A stretch of 64,000 nucleotides of DNA, from NCBI RefSeq assembly GCF_009711205.1, contig NZ_WMIG01000003.1, positions 186,001-250,000 of the forward strand, written 5' to 3'. This DNA comes from Paracoccus litorisediminis (GTDB taxonomy: Bacteria > Pseudomonadota > Alphaproteobacteria > Rhodobacterales > Rhodobacteraceae). The translations under genes were made by a program, and so were the position numbers. Below the pieces are notes generated by a model. That model worked only from the letters and a program-made list of their open reading frames with translations. It had not been told where the DNA came from and searched no databases. Below, piece by piece: positions 25,540-34,143 of this stretch (its first letter is position 1; every line of letters starts with the position of its first letter).

Positions 25540-28500
25540 ATGAAGACGGCGCAAGGCCCCGTTTCCAGCACCCAATCCGGTCCGCATAGCGCCGCACCCA
25601 CGCCTGCGCCCGCGCCCGTTTCCACGGCCTCGCCCGGACTGACCGGATTGCGCGGCGGTCTGTCGGGCGGCTCGCCTTTGCCCGCCGATCTGCGCAGCCG
25701 GATGGAATCGGGCTTTGGCACCTCATTCGCCGATGTGCGCGTCCATACCGGGGCCGCCGCCGCGCAGGCCACCGGGCAGTTGCGCGCCGAGGCCTTTGCC
25801 ACCGGCCCCGACATCGCCTTTGCGCCGGGACGCTACCGGCCCGGATCGCAGGCGGGTCAGGGGCTGATCGCGCATGAGCTGGCCCATGTCCTGCAACAGC
25901 GCCGTTCGGGCGGGGGCGGCGCGGTGCAGGCGAAATCCTTGGTCTCGACCCCCGGCGACGCCGCCGAGACCGCCGCCGACAGCGCCGCGGCAACGGTGAT
26001 GGCGGGCGGGCGGGCGCAGGTCGGCGCGGTCGGCCAATCGCTGCGCGGGCGGATCATGCGCCGGGCCATGGCGGGGATGGGGGCGCTGTCCTTGTCGCCC
26101 GCCGCGTCACTGGCCCCGGCACGACCCGGCGCGGTGGCCCCCGGCGCAGGTCCGGTGCTGACGCCGATGATGACGGCGCAGGTCTCGGCGGCGGGGGGTG
26201 CGATCACCGGGCTGGCCAAGGGAACGACCCGGCCCGGCGATCCGGCCCCCACCGCCAAGGCCCCCGACGACGCCCAGACCGCGCGCGGCGAAAACCCCGC
26301 CGAGGCCGCCGCCGCGCCCTCGGTCGGCATTGCCGGGGCCCCTGCCGGAGCAGCCGCCGAACCCGAGGCCGCGCAAGGCGGCAAGAAAAAGGACAAGAAG
26401 CGCAAGGGCGAACGCGAGGACAAGGCCAAGGGCGCTGCCTCCGAGGAGGCCGCCGCCCCCGCCCGGATTGGCGGCGGGGGTGGGGGTGGGGGCACCAAGC
26501 GCTTTGGCCAGAATCTGGGCGACCGGGGCGAGGCCGCCGCCGATGAGGCCCGCGAGCGCCTGACCCATCGCGCCCATGCCCTGGAAACCAATGAGGGCGC
26601 AGGCACCCGGATCGGGGCCGCCCGCGCCGCCGCCGAACCCGCCCCCACCGCCGCCGATGCCGACGGCCAGCGCCAGCAGGCGGGAACCTTGGCCGAAGCC
26701 CCCGTGGCCAGCCCCGACACCGCCACCGCCGGGCAGAATGCCAAGGCCGCGCTGAACGGCGTCGCCCCCACCACCATCGAGGAACTGGACGATTTTTCCG
26801 GCCCCGCAGGTGCCGCGACCCGCGACGGTCTGGCGCAATCTGTCGCCTCTGAGGCCGCGGGACAGGCCACCCCGGTGCAGACGGCGATGGCCGCGGTGCG
26901 TAACCCGCCGCCGGGCGCGGCCCCGCCCGCTGCCATGCCGCAGCCCGACCCGATCCCCGCCCCCGCCAGCGCCGCCCCCGATCTGGCCGCCGCCAGCCCT
27001 GCGCCGGTCCCCGAGGAATCGCTGGATGCCAGCGAATTCAAGGACTCGGCCGATACCGCCTTGGCCGAACATGACGTGGATGACGCGACGCTGGCCCGCG
27101 CCGACGAAGGCCCGCTGCGCGAGATCGGGACCGACAAGACCAAGCTGAACGAAAACGTCGACGGCGCCGCATCCGATGCCCGCGCGACTGAGTCCGCCGC
27201 CACCGGCACCGCTACCGCCGAACTGGCCGCCAGCGATGCCCAATCCGGTGAGGCCATGCAGGGCGGCCGCCATGCCGGGCAAGAGGCCGTCAGCGCCGAA
27301 CAGCAGGCCACCCGCGGCACCGAGGAAACCGGCAGCCTGACGCTGGCCGAACAGATCAACGCGCTTTATTCCACCGCCGAGGGCGCGGTGAACGAAAAGC
27401 TGGCCTCGCTGGAAAGCGACGCCGTGCAGGCGTTCCGCGAAAAGCAGGGCGCGCGGGTCGAGGCCTTCGCGACCAATGTCCGGGCCGAGCTTTCCGCCTT
27501 CAAAAGCCGCCGTTACCGGGGCGCGCGGGGCCTTTATCGGCGCGGGCGCGACTGGCTGCTGTCGATCAACAGCCTGCCCGAGGTCAAGGCGCTTTATGAG
27601 CGCAACCGGCAGGCCTATATCGCCGATATCGACGCGATGCTGTCCCAGATCAAGGACAGCATCCAGACCACCATCGATGGCTGTAAGACGACCTTGGCCG
27701 AGGCGCGGACCGCCATCGACCAGCTGGTCGAAAGCAACAAGGGCCAGCTGGACACGGAAGCGCAGGCCGCCCTGACCCGCGCCCGCCAGCAATTCGGCAC
27801 GATGGAGGCCCGGATCGAATCCACCCGCCGTTCCGCCCTTGCCGCGCTGGACCGCGAGCGCGAGCGTGCCATTCGTGAAATGGACGCGAAACTGGCCGAG
27901 ATTCAGGCCGAGAATGCCGGTCTGGTCGACCGCATCGCCGCCGCGATCAAGGCCCTCGCGCAATTGCTGGGGCAGTTCATGGCGCTGCTGGCGCGGGTGA
28001 CGCGGATGGGGGTCGGCACCTTCCTTGGCGCGGCGGGCAGTCAGGCGCGCGAGGGGGTCAGGAACAACCTGTGGGACCAGTTGCAGGAGGCCTTCAAGCA
28101 ATGGTTCTTCAACAAGGTTCCCGGCCTGCAACTGATGATGAACTTGCCGCCGAACTGGCTGGAAATGATGGCCGTGCTGGCCACCAGCCTGATCGGCCTG
28201 CTGACCGAAAACCTGCCCGCCATGCTGCCCGCCATCGGCATTGCCGCGATGACATGGCTGGCGACGCAACTGGCGCTGAAGCTGATCCCCGGCGCGGGCG
28301 CGATCATGGCGGTGATCGACGCGATCCGCGCGGCATGGGGGCTGGTGCAGTCGCTGTTTTCCGCCGCCGGGGCGTTTCTGGAATTCGTCATGCAGGTGGC
28401 GGCGCGCGGCAATGGCGCGGTGGCTTTCGCGCGGGCCTTGGCCCATGGCATCGTCGCGGCGGTGGATATGGTCCTAACCTTCCTTGGGGTCGATGCGCTG

Positions 28501-29916
28501 ATCAAGCGGGTGTTGGGCGCGATCCTGCGGCCCTTCCAGCGCATCATCGCGCGTCTTCAGCAGCGTTTCCGCCAGTTCATGCAGCGCCGCCGCAGCCGCA
28601 GCGAAAGGGGTGGACGCGACCGCAAGCGGTGGCGCGACGATGGCGACGACCGCGGCGGCGACGCCCATGCCCGGCGCAGCGCCCGTGACCGCGCCGACCG
28701 CGACCGCCGCGAGGGGGACCGCCGCCAGCGCGACCGCGAGCGTGGTCAGGACCCCCGCCGCAACCGCCAGACCGAGGCCGAACGCCGCCGCCGCCGCGAA
28801 GAGGACGAGGCCCGCCGCCGCCGCGAACGCCGGGACGAGGCCGTGCGCAATATCGGCCCCAGCGTCGACAGCCTGCTGGGGCGCGGCGTCTCGCGTCTGC
28901 GGCTGCGGGCGCAGCTGGGGTTGTGGCGGCTGCGCTACCGGCTGCGCAAGCTGGCGCTTGAGGATACCCGCGTGGTCGCCGGAAACAGCGACGACGTGAC
29001 CGTGCGCCAAGTACTGCGCGACAATCCCGAGGGCGTCTACCGCATGGTCCATGACATTGGCCGCGACCGCTTCCGCCGGGCCGAGGCGCGCAATGCTGCC
29101 CGTCCCGCCGCCCGGCGTGGCGCGCTGGATGTGCAGCCCGGCGACGATCCGACCCAGCTGGGCGCGAACCTGCAGAACCGCCCCGCCAGCGCCATCCCCC
29201 GCACCGCTGAAAATCCCGAACGTGCGGGCGGCGGCGTGCCCCTGCAGGTCGGCGGCACCACGGTTCCGGCCCAGCAGGGCTTTGGCCCCGCCGCCTCGCC
29301 CGCCGTGCAGCGCAACCTGAAGATCCCCGGACTGGGCTCCTACCCCGAGATCACCGCGCAACTGGCCGCCGAAGGGTTGCAGGGCCCCGCCGTCACGCAA
29401 GCCATCCAGCAGGCTTTGCGCACCGGGCAGGGCTCGCCCACGATCATGCGGCTGATCGCGCTGATGTTCGGGCGCGAGGTGCTGCAATCGCAAAGCTCGG
29501 CCGCGACCTCGGTGCTGGCGCTGCAGGCGATGGGCGGGGGCGCGCCGACCGGGACGATCTTTGGCCAGCCCGGCGCGGGGCCGGTGCAGGGGACGCTGTT
29601 CGGCACCGAAAAGGTCGATCCCGAAATCGGCAAGGGCGACAATCGCCGCCATGTCGGCGGCGGCGTCGCGCCGTTTTCACCGGTCGGGGCCGCGGCGGAT
29701 CAGCGCCGGGCCGAGGCCGCCTTTGACAGCGACAATCCCAGCGCGCTGAACACCAATACCGACCGCGGACGGCGCGCGCAGGCCGAGATGCTGCGCACGG
29801 TCGAACTGGTCTATCACGCCGTGCTGCAGATGGAGTTTCGCGACACCACCGGGCTGCGGCGGGAAATCCTGCGGCTGTTCGACATGTTCGACCGCGCCTC
29901 GGGGGTGCGGGGATGA
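25540..29916 (+). CDS. Giant DUF4157 (eCIS-core) multidomain protein, candidate cargo/toxin or tape measure
   Basis: A 1458-aa protein. The DUF4157 domain (about 45-128) has LPADLRSRMESGFGTSF, VRVHTG, DIAFAPGRY and the zinc-peptidase-like AHELAHVLQQ (HELAH at 112-116). It is followed by Ala/Pro-rich linker with a Lys cluster (about 280-300) and a Gly run (310), a helical coiled-coil-like part (about 600-805), a hydrophobic block of several potential membrane helices (about 805-1000), an Arg/Asp/Glu-rich spacer (about 1000-1105) and a C-terminal globular region. DUF4157 marks eCIS-associated effectors. Length and helices would also suit a tape measure, and none is otherwise recognised. GGGGGCGGG lies just before the ATG. 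No signal peptide. The toxin activity is unproven. Confidence 0.82.
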   Translation: MKTAQGPVSSTQSGPHSAAPTPAPAPVSTASPGLTGLRGGLSGGSPLPADLRSRMESGFGTSFADVRVHTGAAAAQATGQLRAEAFATGPDIAFAPGRYRPGSQAGQGLIAHELAHVLQQRRSGGGGAVQAKSLVSTPGDAAETAADSAAATVMAGGRAQVGAVGQSLRGRIMRRAMAGMGALSLSPAASLAPARPGAVAPGAGPVLTPMMTAQVSAAGGAITGLAKGTTRPGDPAPTAKAPDDAQTARGENPAEAAAAPSVGIAGAPAGAAAEPEAAQGGKKKDKKRKGEREDKAKGAASEEAAAPARIGGGGGGGGTKRFGQNLGDRGEAAADEARERLTHRAHALETNEGAGTRIGAARAAAEPAPTAADADGQRQQAGTLAEAPVASPDTATAGQNAKAALNGVAPTTIEELDDFSGPAGAATRDGLAQSVASEAAGQATPVQTAMAAVRNPPPGAAPPAAMPQPDPIPAPASAAPDLAAASPAPVPEESLDASEFKDSADTALAEHDVDDATLARADEGPLREIGTDKTKLNENVDGAASDARATESAATGTATAELAASDAQSGEAMQGGRHAGQEAVSAEQQATRGTEETGSLTLAEQINALYSTAEGAVNEKLASLESDAVQAFREKQGARVEAFATNVRAELSAFKSRRYRGARGLYRRGRDWLLSINSLPEVKALYERNRQAYIADIDAMLSQIKDSIQTTIDGCKTTLAEARTAIDQLVESNKGQLDTEAQAALTRARQQFGTMEARIESTRRSALAALDRERERAIREMDAKLAEIQAENAGLVDRIAAAIKALAQLLGQFMALLARVTRMGVGTFLGAAGSQAREGVRNNLWDQLQEAFKQWFFNKVPGLQLMMNLPPNWLEMMAVLATSLIGLLTENLPAMLPAIGIAAMTWLATQLALKLIPGAGAIMAVIDAIRAAWGLVQSLFSAAGAFLEFVMQVAARGNGAVAFARALAHGIVAAVDMVLTFLGVDALIKRVLGAILRPFQRIIARLQQRFRQFMQRRRSRSERGGRDRKRWRDDGDDRGGDAHARRSARDRADRDRREGDRRQRDRERGQDPRRNRQTEAERRRRREEDEARRRRERRDEAVRNIGPSVDSLLGRGVSRLRLRAQLGLWRLRYRLRKLALEDTRVVAGNSDDVTVRQVLRDNPEGVYRMVHDIGRDRFRRAEARNAARPAARRGALDVQPGDDPTQLGANLQNRPASAIPRTAENPERAGGGVPLQVGGTTVPAQQGFGPAASPAVQRNLKIPGLGSYPEITAQLAAEGLQGPAVTQAIQQALRTGQGSPTIMRLIALMFGREVLQSQSSAATSVLALQAMGGGAPTGTIFGQPGAGPVQGTLFGTEKVDPEIGKGDNRRHVGGGVAPFSPVGAAADQRRAEAAFDSDNPSALNTNTDRGRRAQAEMLRTVELVYHAVLQMEFRDTTGLRREILRLFDMFDRASGVRG

Positions 29917-30518
29917 CGCGATTCCTTGCCGCCATCGGCCCGATGGGCCAGCCGCCGACCACAGCATGGCTGCTGTTTCCGGGCGACCCGGAACAACCCG
30001 CCGTCATGGCCCCCAGCCTGACCTCGGCGCTGCCGGAACTGCACCGGATCGCGCGCGGCGGTGCCATCGTGGTGGAACCGGCACTGGCGGCACGCGGCGC
30101 GGCCTGCGGGCTGTCAGTGGGGACGTGGCACGAGGACGCGCGGGCCGATTTCACCGCCATCGCGCTGGACATCGCGGGCCGCGCCAGCTTCTCGCGCATC
30201 GACGACTCCGCGCTGATCCTGCGCTTTTGCCGGGCGGCGGCGGGCTTTGCCGCACGTCCCCCCGCGCGGGGGCAGCACGGCCCGGTCTTGGTCATCGACG
30301 GGCCGGGGCTGGTGCTGCCGGACCGGCCGGGCAAAATCGACGGACTGTCGGTGCAGTTCAACCCCGGCGAAGCGGCGGTGATCGACGCGCTAAGGCGCTC
30401 TGTCGGGCTGGACCGCGTGCCCCAGCCCTTCCGCCTGCGGGACGACAACAAGCTGCCGGTGTCGGAGGCCGAATTGATCCTGCTGACCGATACGCTGCTG
30501 GCCGTGACGCAGGCCTAG
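29913..30518 (+). CDS. Unknown protein coupled to the DUF4157 gene
   Basis: A 201-aa protein without a recognised family, starting inside the stop of the DUF4157 gene (ATGA). It has no signal peptide or membrane segment and consists of alternating short strands and helices (ALPELHRIARGGAIVVEPAL, then VLVIDGPGLVLPDR). Being the last gene of the locus and coupled to the candidate cargo, it could be a chaperone, loading factor or immunity protein; this rests on position alone. Its 3' end overlaps nsrR by 4 bases (convergent). Confidence 0.55.
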   Translation: MTRFLAAIGPMGQPPTTAWLLFPGDPEQPAVMAPSLTSALPELHRIARGGAIVVEPALAARGAACGLSVGTWHEDARADFTAIALDIAGRASFSRIDDSALILRFCRAAAGFAARPPARGQHGPVLVIDGPGLVLPDRPGKIDGLSVQFNPGEAAVIDALRRSVGLDRVPQPFRLRDDNKLPVSEAELILLTDTLLAVTQA

Positions 30519-30940
30519 CGATGCGCAACCTGCGGGAAATCGGCGGGCGTCAGGGCGATATCGGCGATGGTGCAGGACCCCAAGGCGGCCAAAAACCCCT
30601 CCAACGCCTGCTGAAGCGGCGCGATCAGGCGGCAACTGCCGGTGATGACGCATTGGTTGCCGGTGCGCATGCATTCGACCAGCCCGAAATCCCCCTCCAG
30701 ATGGCGGACCACCGCGCCGACGCTGATCTGGCCTGCCTCGCGCGACAGCCTGAGCCCGCCCGAGCGTCCACGCTGCGCGGTCAGGAACTGACCCCGCGTC
30801 AGTGCATTCACCACCTTCATCACCGTGCTGCGCGGCAGGCGGTAGACGGCGACGATCTCGTCAATCGTGAACAGCCGGTTGCAGGTCGCCGCAAATATCA
30901 TGATCCGCAACGCGATGTCGGTGCTGTCGTTCAGCCTCAT
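30515..30940 (-). CDS. nsrR: NsrR-type Rrf2 family nitric-oxide-sensing repressor
   Basis: A 141-aa Rrf2-family regulator. The winged HTH is at the N-terminus (RLNDSTDIALRIMIFAA, then AVYRLPRSTVMKVVNALTRG and RGRSGGLRLSR). Three cysteines, C90, C97 and C103 (LVEC..NQC..GSC), match the iron-sulfur ligands of NsrR. The start at 30940 is chosen for GAGGG 7 bases upstream; an ATG at 30946 is possible. It is divergent from hmp, with an NsrR-type operator between. NsrR loses DNA binding when its cluster reacts with NO, so it probably represses hmp and perhaps itself. Confidence 0.93.
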   Translation of the reverse strand: MRLNDSTDIALRIMIFAATCNRLFTIDEIVAVYRLPRSTVMKVVNALTRGQFLTAQRGRSGGLRLSREAGQISVGAVVRHLEGDFGLVECMRTGNQCVITGSCRLIAPLQQALEGFLAALGSCTIADIALTPADFPQVAHR

Positions 30941-30983
30941 CTTCATGCCCTCGGGGCCGCGGGACAGAATGTCGCAGCCCAAT

Positions 30984-31006
30984 AAGATACCTTTTAATGG
31001 AATCTT
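30984..31006 (+). promoter_or_regulatory. NsrR-type operator between nsrR and hmp
   Basis: A 23-bp dyad of form 11-1-11: half-site AAGATACCTTT (30984-30994), central T, then AATGGAATCTT (30996-31006). The two halves agree as inverted repeats at 9 of 11 positions and match the AAGATGC-type NsrR consensus. It lies 55 bases before the hmp ATG and 43 bases before the nsrR start. Confidence 0.75.
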
Positions 31007-31061
31007 TTCTCGAATGCATTAAATTCCTGCCCAAGCTACTGCCGAACGTCAGGAGGACGTC

Positions 31062-32240
31062 ATGCCGAAAGCCCTTTCCGAAGATACCCTGAAGCTGATC
31101 GAGGCCACCGCCCCCGTCGTCGCGGCGCATGTCGACCAGATCGTGCCGGCCATGTATCGCCGCCTGCTGGCCGATCCCGAAATCCGGGCGCTGTTCAACA
31201 TGTCCCACCAGCAGGGCAACTCGCCCCAGCACAAGGCGCTGGCGGGCGCGCTGGTCGCCTATGCCACCCATATCCGCAACCCGGCCGTGCTGGGCGCCGC
31301 GATCGAGCGCATCGCGCAGAAACATGTCGGCCTGCAGATCCTGCCCGAGCATTACCCGCATGTCGCAACCGCGCTGCTGGGTGCCGTGTCCGAGGTGCTG
31401 GGCGATGCCGCCACCCCCGATATCCTTGCCGCCTGGGGCGAGGCCTATTGGTTTTTGGCCGATGTGTTGATCGGGCGCGAGGAACAGATCTATTCCGCAT
31501 CCGAGGCCGCGCAAGGCGGCTGGCGCGGCTGGCGGCGCTTCAAGGTGGCCGCGAAAACCGTGGAAACGCCCGAGATCACCTCGTTCCGGTTGCAGCCGGT
31601 CGATGGCGGCCCGGTCGCCACCCATCGCCCCGGCCAGTATCTGAGCTTTCGTTTCCAGCCCGAAGGCACCGATGAATTCCGCCGCAACTACTCGATTTCC
31701 TCGGCCCCGAACGGGCGGGATTACCGCATCACCGTCAAGCGCGAGCCGGGCGGGCGGATCTCGAACTGGCTGCATGACGGGGTCGATATCGGCGCGGAAT
31801 TCGATGTCTCGGCACCAGCGGGCGAGTTCTTCCTTGATCCGACCGGCAAGCGAGAGGTCGTGCTGCTGTCCGGCGGTGTCGGCCTGACGCCGATGATCTC
31901 GATGCTGGAAAGCCATGGCGGCGGCGATCTGCGGATGGTCTATGTCCATGCCACCCGCGACGCCCGCCACCACGCCATGCGTGAACGTCATCAGGAACTG
32001 GCCCATGAAAGCCATGTCTTTTATGAAACGCCCGATGCGGCGCTGACCGGGAATGCCCGCGCCGGGCGGGTCAACCCGGACTGGCTGGCCAGCGTCAGCG
32101 ATCCGCGCATTGCCGATTACTTCATCTGCGGCCCGACCGGCTTCATGGAGGCGATGATCCGCGGGTTGCGCGCCGCCAACGTCCCCGATGACCGGATTCA
32201 TTACGAATATTTCGGCCCGGCCTCGGCCCAGCTGGGCTGA
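31062..32240 (+). CDS. hmp: Flavohemoglobin, nitric oxide dioxygenase
   Basis: A 392-aa flavohaemoprotein that converts NO and O2 to nitrate using NAD(P)H. The globin domain (1-140) has the proximal His in QKHVGLQ (H88). The FAD-binding domain (about 150-255) has RRNYSISSAP. The NAD domain (about 265-392) has LLSGGVGLTPMISML and the closing YFICGPTGFMEAM. Length matches the family. Strong Shine-Dalgarno AGGAGG before ATG. The divergent nsrR and the operator indicate induction by NO. Confidence 0.97.
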   Translation: MPKALSEDTLKLIEATAPVVAAHVDQIVPAMYRRLLADPEIRALFNMSHQQGNSPQHKALAGALVAYATHIRNPAVLGAAIERIAQKHVGLQILPEHYPHVATALLGAVSEVLGDAATPDILAAWGEAYWFLADVLIGREEQIYSASEAAQGGWRGWRRFKVAAKTVETPEITSFRLQPVDGGPVATHRPGQYLSFRFQPEGTDEFRRNYSISSAPNGRDYRITVKREPGGRISNWLHDGVDIGAEFDVSAPAGEFFLDPTGKREVVLLSGGVGLTPMISMLESHGGGDLRMVYVHATRDARHHAMRERHQELAHESHVFYETPDAALTGNARAGRVNPDWLASVSDPRIADYFICGPTGFMEAMIRGLRAANVPDDRIHYEYFGPASAQLG

Positions 32241-32262
32241 ACCGTCAAGGGCGGGCGGGGGG

Positions 32263-33156
32263 TCACTTCCCCCGCTCGGCCAGCAGACCCAGAAACGTGC
32301 CGCCGACGATCAGCGCCGCCCCGCCAAGACGCAGCGCCGTGACCGGCTCGGCCAGCAACAAGGCGGCCAGCGCAAAGCCAAAGATCGGCTCGGTCCCCAG
32401 CAGCAGCGCGACGCGGGTCGGGCTGGCGCGGCGCAGCGCGGCGTTCTGCACATAGAATGCCCCCAGTGTGCAGAACAGCACCAGAAAACCCAGCGCCGCC
32501 CAGAAACCGGTCCCGCCGCTGATGCCCAGTCCGGCCCCACCCGCCAGCAGCACCATGCCCGACGCCAGCGTCACCGCGCCCGCCTGCAGCGCGGTCAGCG
32601 CCGCCGAACTCAGCACCGTTCCGGCAATGACCCGCCGCGTCGCCACCACCATCACTGCGCGCAGCCCCGCCGCGACCAACACCAGCAGATCGCCCGGCCC
32701 CAGCGCGCCCGCGCCCCCGGCCAGCACGCCCACCCCCGCGACCGCGATGCCCGCGCCAAGGATGACGCCCGCAGGCGGCAGCCGCCTTTGCTGCCCGAAA
32801 TCCAGAAACGGCACCATCACCGTGCAAAGCGAGATGATCAGTGCCGCGTTCGAGGCCGACCCCAGCGCGATGCCCCATGTCTCGGCCAGAAATATCCCGA
32901 ACAGCACCAGCCCGGTCGCAGCCCCGGCCAGCCGGTCGCGCCGCGGCGCCGCCGCCAGATCGCGCCATGCCACGCCCGCCATGACCAGCGCCGTCGCCAG
33001 AAACCGCAGAAAGATCAGCGTGATCACTGGCGCATGGGCCAGCGCGCCCTTGGCGACCGGGTAGCTGGCCCCCCAGACCAGCGCCACACCCAGCACCGCC
33101 AATTCCGCCCCCAAGGCCTCGCGCCGCGTGCCCGCCCCAATATCCGTCGCCGTCAT
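32263..33156 (-). CDS. EamA/DMT-family exporter
   Basis: About 297 aa, ten predicted membrane helices in two EamA repeats (GVALVWGASYPVAKG at the N-terminus; FLVLFCTLGAFYVQNAAL and TEPIFGFALAALLLAEPV in the second half). The family exports amino acids, drugs or other metabolites; the substrate cannot be inferred. The ATG at 33156 is chosen for AGGGGA 9 bases upstream; ATG 33165 is an alternative. An AraC regulator lies immediately upstream in the same direction, a common pairing. Convergent with hmp. Confidence 0.88.
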   Translation of the reverse strand: MTATDIGAGTRREALGAELAVLGVALVWGASYPVAKGALAHAPVITLIFLRFLATALVMAGVAWRDLAAAPRRDRLAGAATGLVLFGIFLAETWGIALGSASNAALIISLCTVMVPFLDFGQQRRLPPAGVILGAGIAVAGVGVLAGGAGALGPGDLLVLVAAGLRAVMVVATRRVIAGTVLSSAALTALQAGAVTLASGMVLLAGGAGLGISGGTGFWAALGFLVLFCTLGAFYVQNAALRRASPTRVALLLGTEPIFGFALAALLLAEPVTALRLGGAALIVGGTFLGLLAERGK

Positions 33157-33234
33157 TGCCGTCATTCCCCTGTCAGTCGCAGGGCCGGGATCGCATGGGC
33201 CGGCGCGGCCGGGATAGAACAAAAGCGCGGTCCC

Positions 33235-34077
33235 TCAGCCGCGGGCGTAAACACCGGGCGTCACCCCAAGTATGGCGCGGAAATGCCGGGTCAGGTGGCT
33301 TTGATCGGCAAAGCCGGTGGCGGCTGCGACCTCGGCCGGGGGCATGCCCTGCGCCAGCAACCGCCTTGCCCGCGCGATGCGCTGCTGGATCTGCCAGGCG
33401 TGGGGCGGCAACCCGGTCTGACGGCGAAACGCCTCGATCGTCTGGCGGCGGCGCAGGCCCGCGATTTCCGCCAGACGCGCCAGCGGCACGTTATCCTCGG
33501 CATGGGCGGCCAGATATTCGACCGCATCCGCAATCCGCCCGCTGGGACCGGGCCGCCGCGCGGGCAATGCCGCCGGGGCCAGCTGCGCCAGCACCGCGCG
33601 CAGCAGCGCGTCCAGCGCCTGATCGCGGGCCAGTGCCTCGCCGCCATGCAGCACCCGGTGCAGCGCCGACAGCTGTCGTGCAAGACTTGGCCGGGCATGG
33701 AAGGCCGCCGCGAAATCCAGCACCGCAGGGCCCGACCCACCCGCCACATCCGCGAGCAGTTCCGCCAGCGCAGGCTCGGAGAGGTACACCATGCGCTGGT
33801 GCCAGCCCCGATCATCCGCCGCGCCGCCGTGATGGATGTCGCCGGGCCGCATGGTGACCACGGTGCCGGCTGGGGCAAGATGCATCTCGCCGCGGCACCA
33901 GACGGCATGGGTCCCGGCATCGATCACGCCAAGGATGTATTCATCATGCGCATGGGGCCGGAAATTCTGCCGCAGGTAGCGGGCCGACAGCGTCTCGATC
34001 CCCGGCAAGTCCTGATGCCGCGCCATGCTGGCGCGGTCGGTCATATCCGAAGCAGAGGGCGAATTCGCGGTCGTCAT
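33235..34077 (-). CDS. AraC-family transcriptional regulator
   Basis: A 280-aa regulator. The N-terminal cupin-like sensor (about 30-110) has NFRPHAHDEYILGVI and MRPGDIHHG. The C-terminal double HTH (about 185-280) has LARLAEIAGLRRRQTIEAF and the AraC signature VAAATGFADQSHLTRHF. It lies 78 bases upstream of the exporter on the same strand, so it likely controls that gene in response to a small ligand. It is divergent from the symporter gene 66 bases away and could act on both. Confidence 0.9.
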   Translation of the reverse strand: MTTANSPSASDMTDRASMARHQDLPGIETLSARYLRQNFRPHAHDEYILGVIDAGTHAVWCRGEMHLAPAGTVVTMRPGDIHHGGAADDRGWHQRMVYLSEPALAELLADVAGGSGPAVLDFAAAFHARPSLARQLSALHRVLHGGEALARDQALDALLRAVLAQLAPAALPARRPGPSGRIADAVEYLAAHAEDNVPLARLAEIAGLRRRQTIEAFRRQTGLPPHAWQIQQRIARARRLLAQGMPPAEVAAATGFADQSHLTRHFRAILGVTPGVYARG

Positions 34078-34143
34078 GCCTTGACATTATCGACCTGCGG
34101 CGGCTCTGCACACGCCAGAATTGGCGGAAGGGAAGAACCATTG

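Noticed and set aside
28540..28850. Arg/Asp/Glu-rich codon stretch as a tandem DNA repeat
   Set aside because: It is low-complexity coding sequence inside the DUF4157 gene, with no regular repeat unit or spacing.
3..30518. Prophage, R-type tailocin or T6SS instead of eCIS
   Set aside because: No capsid, portal, terminase, integrase, holin or lysin genes; no TssJLM-type membrane complex; DUF4255, AAA+ ATPase and DUF4157 proteins are markers of eCIS.
32188..34143. Long upstream extension of the AGCS reading frame
   Set aside because: It runs through the end of hmp and the antisense of the exporter and AraC genes and has no membrane protein features; the symporter starts at 34144 with a ribosome-binding site.
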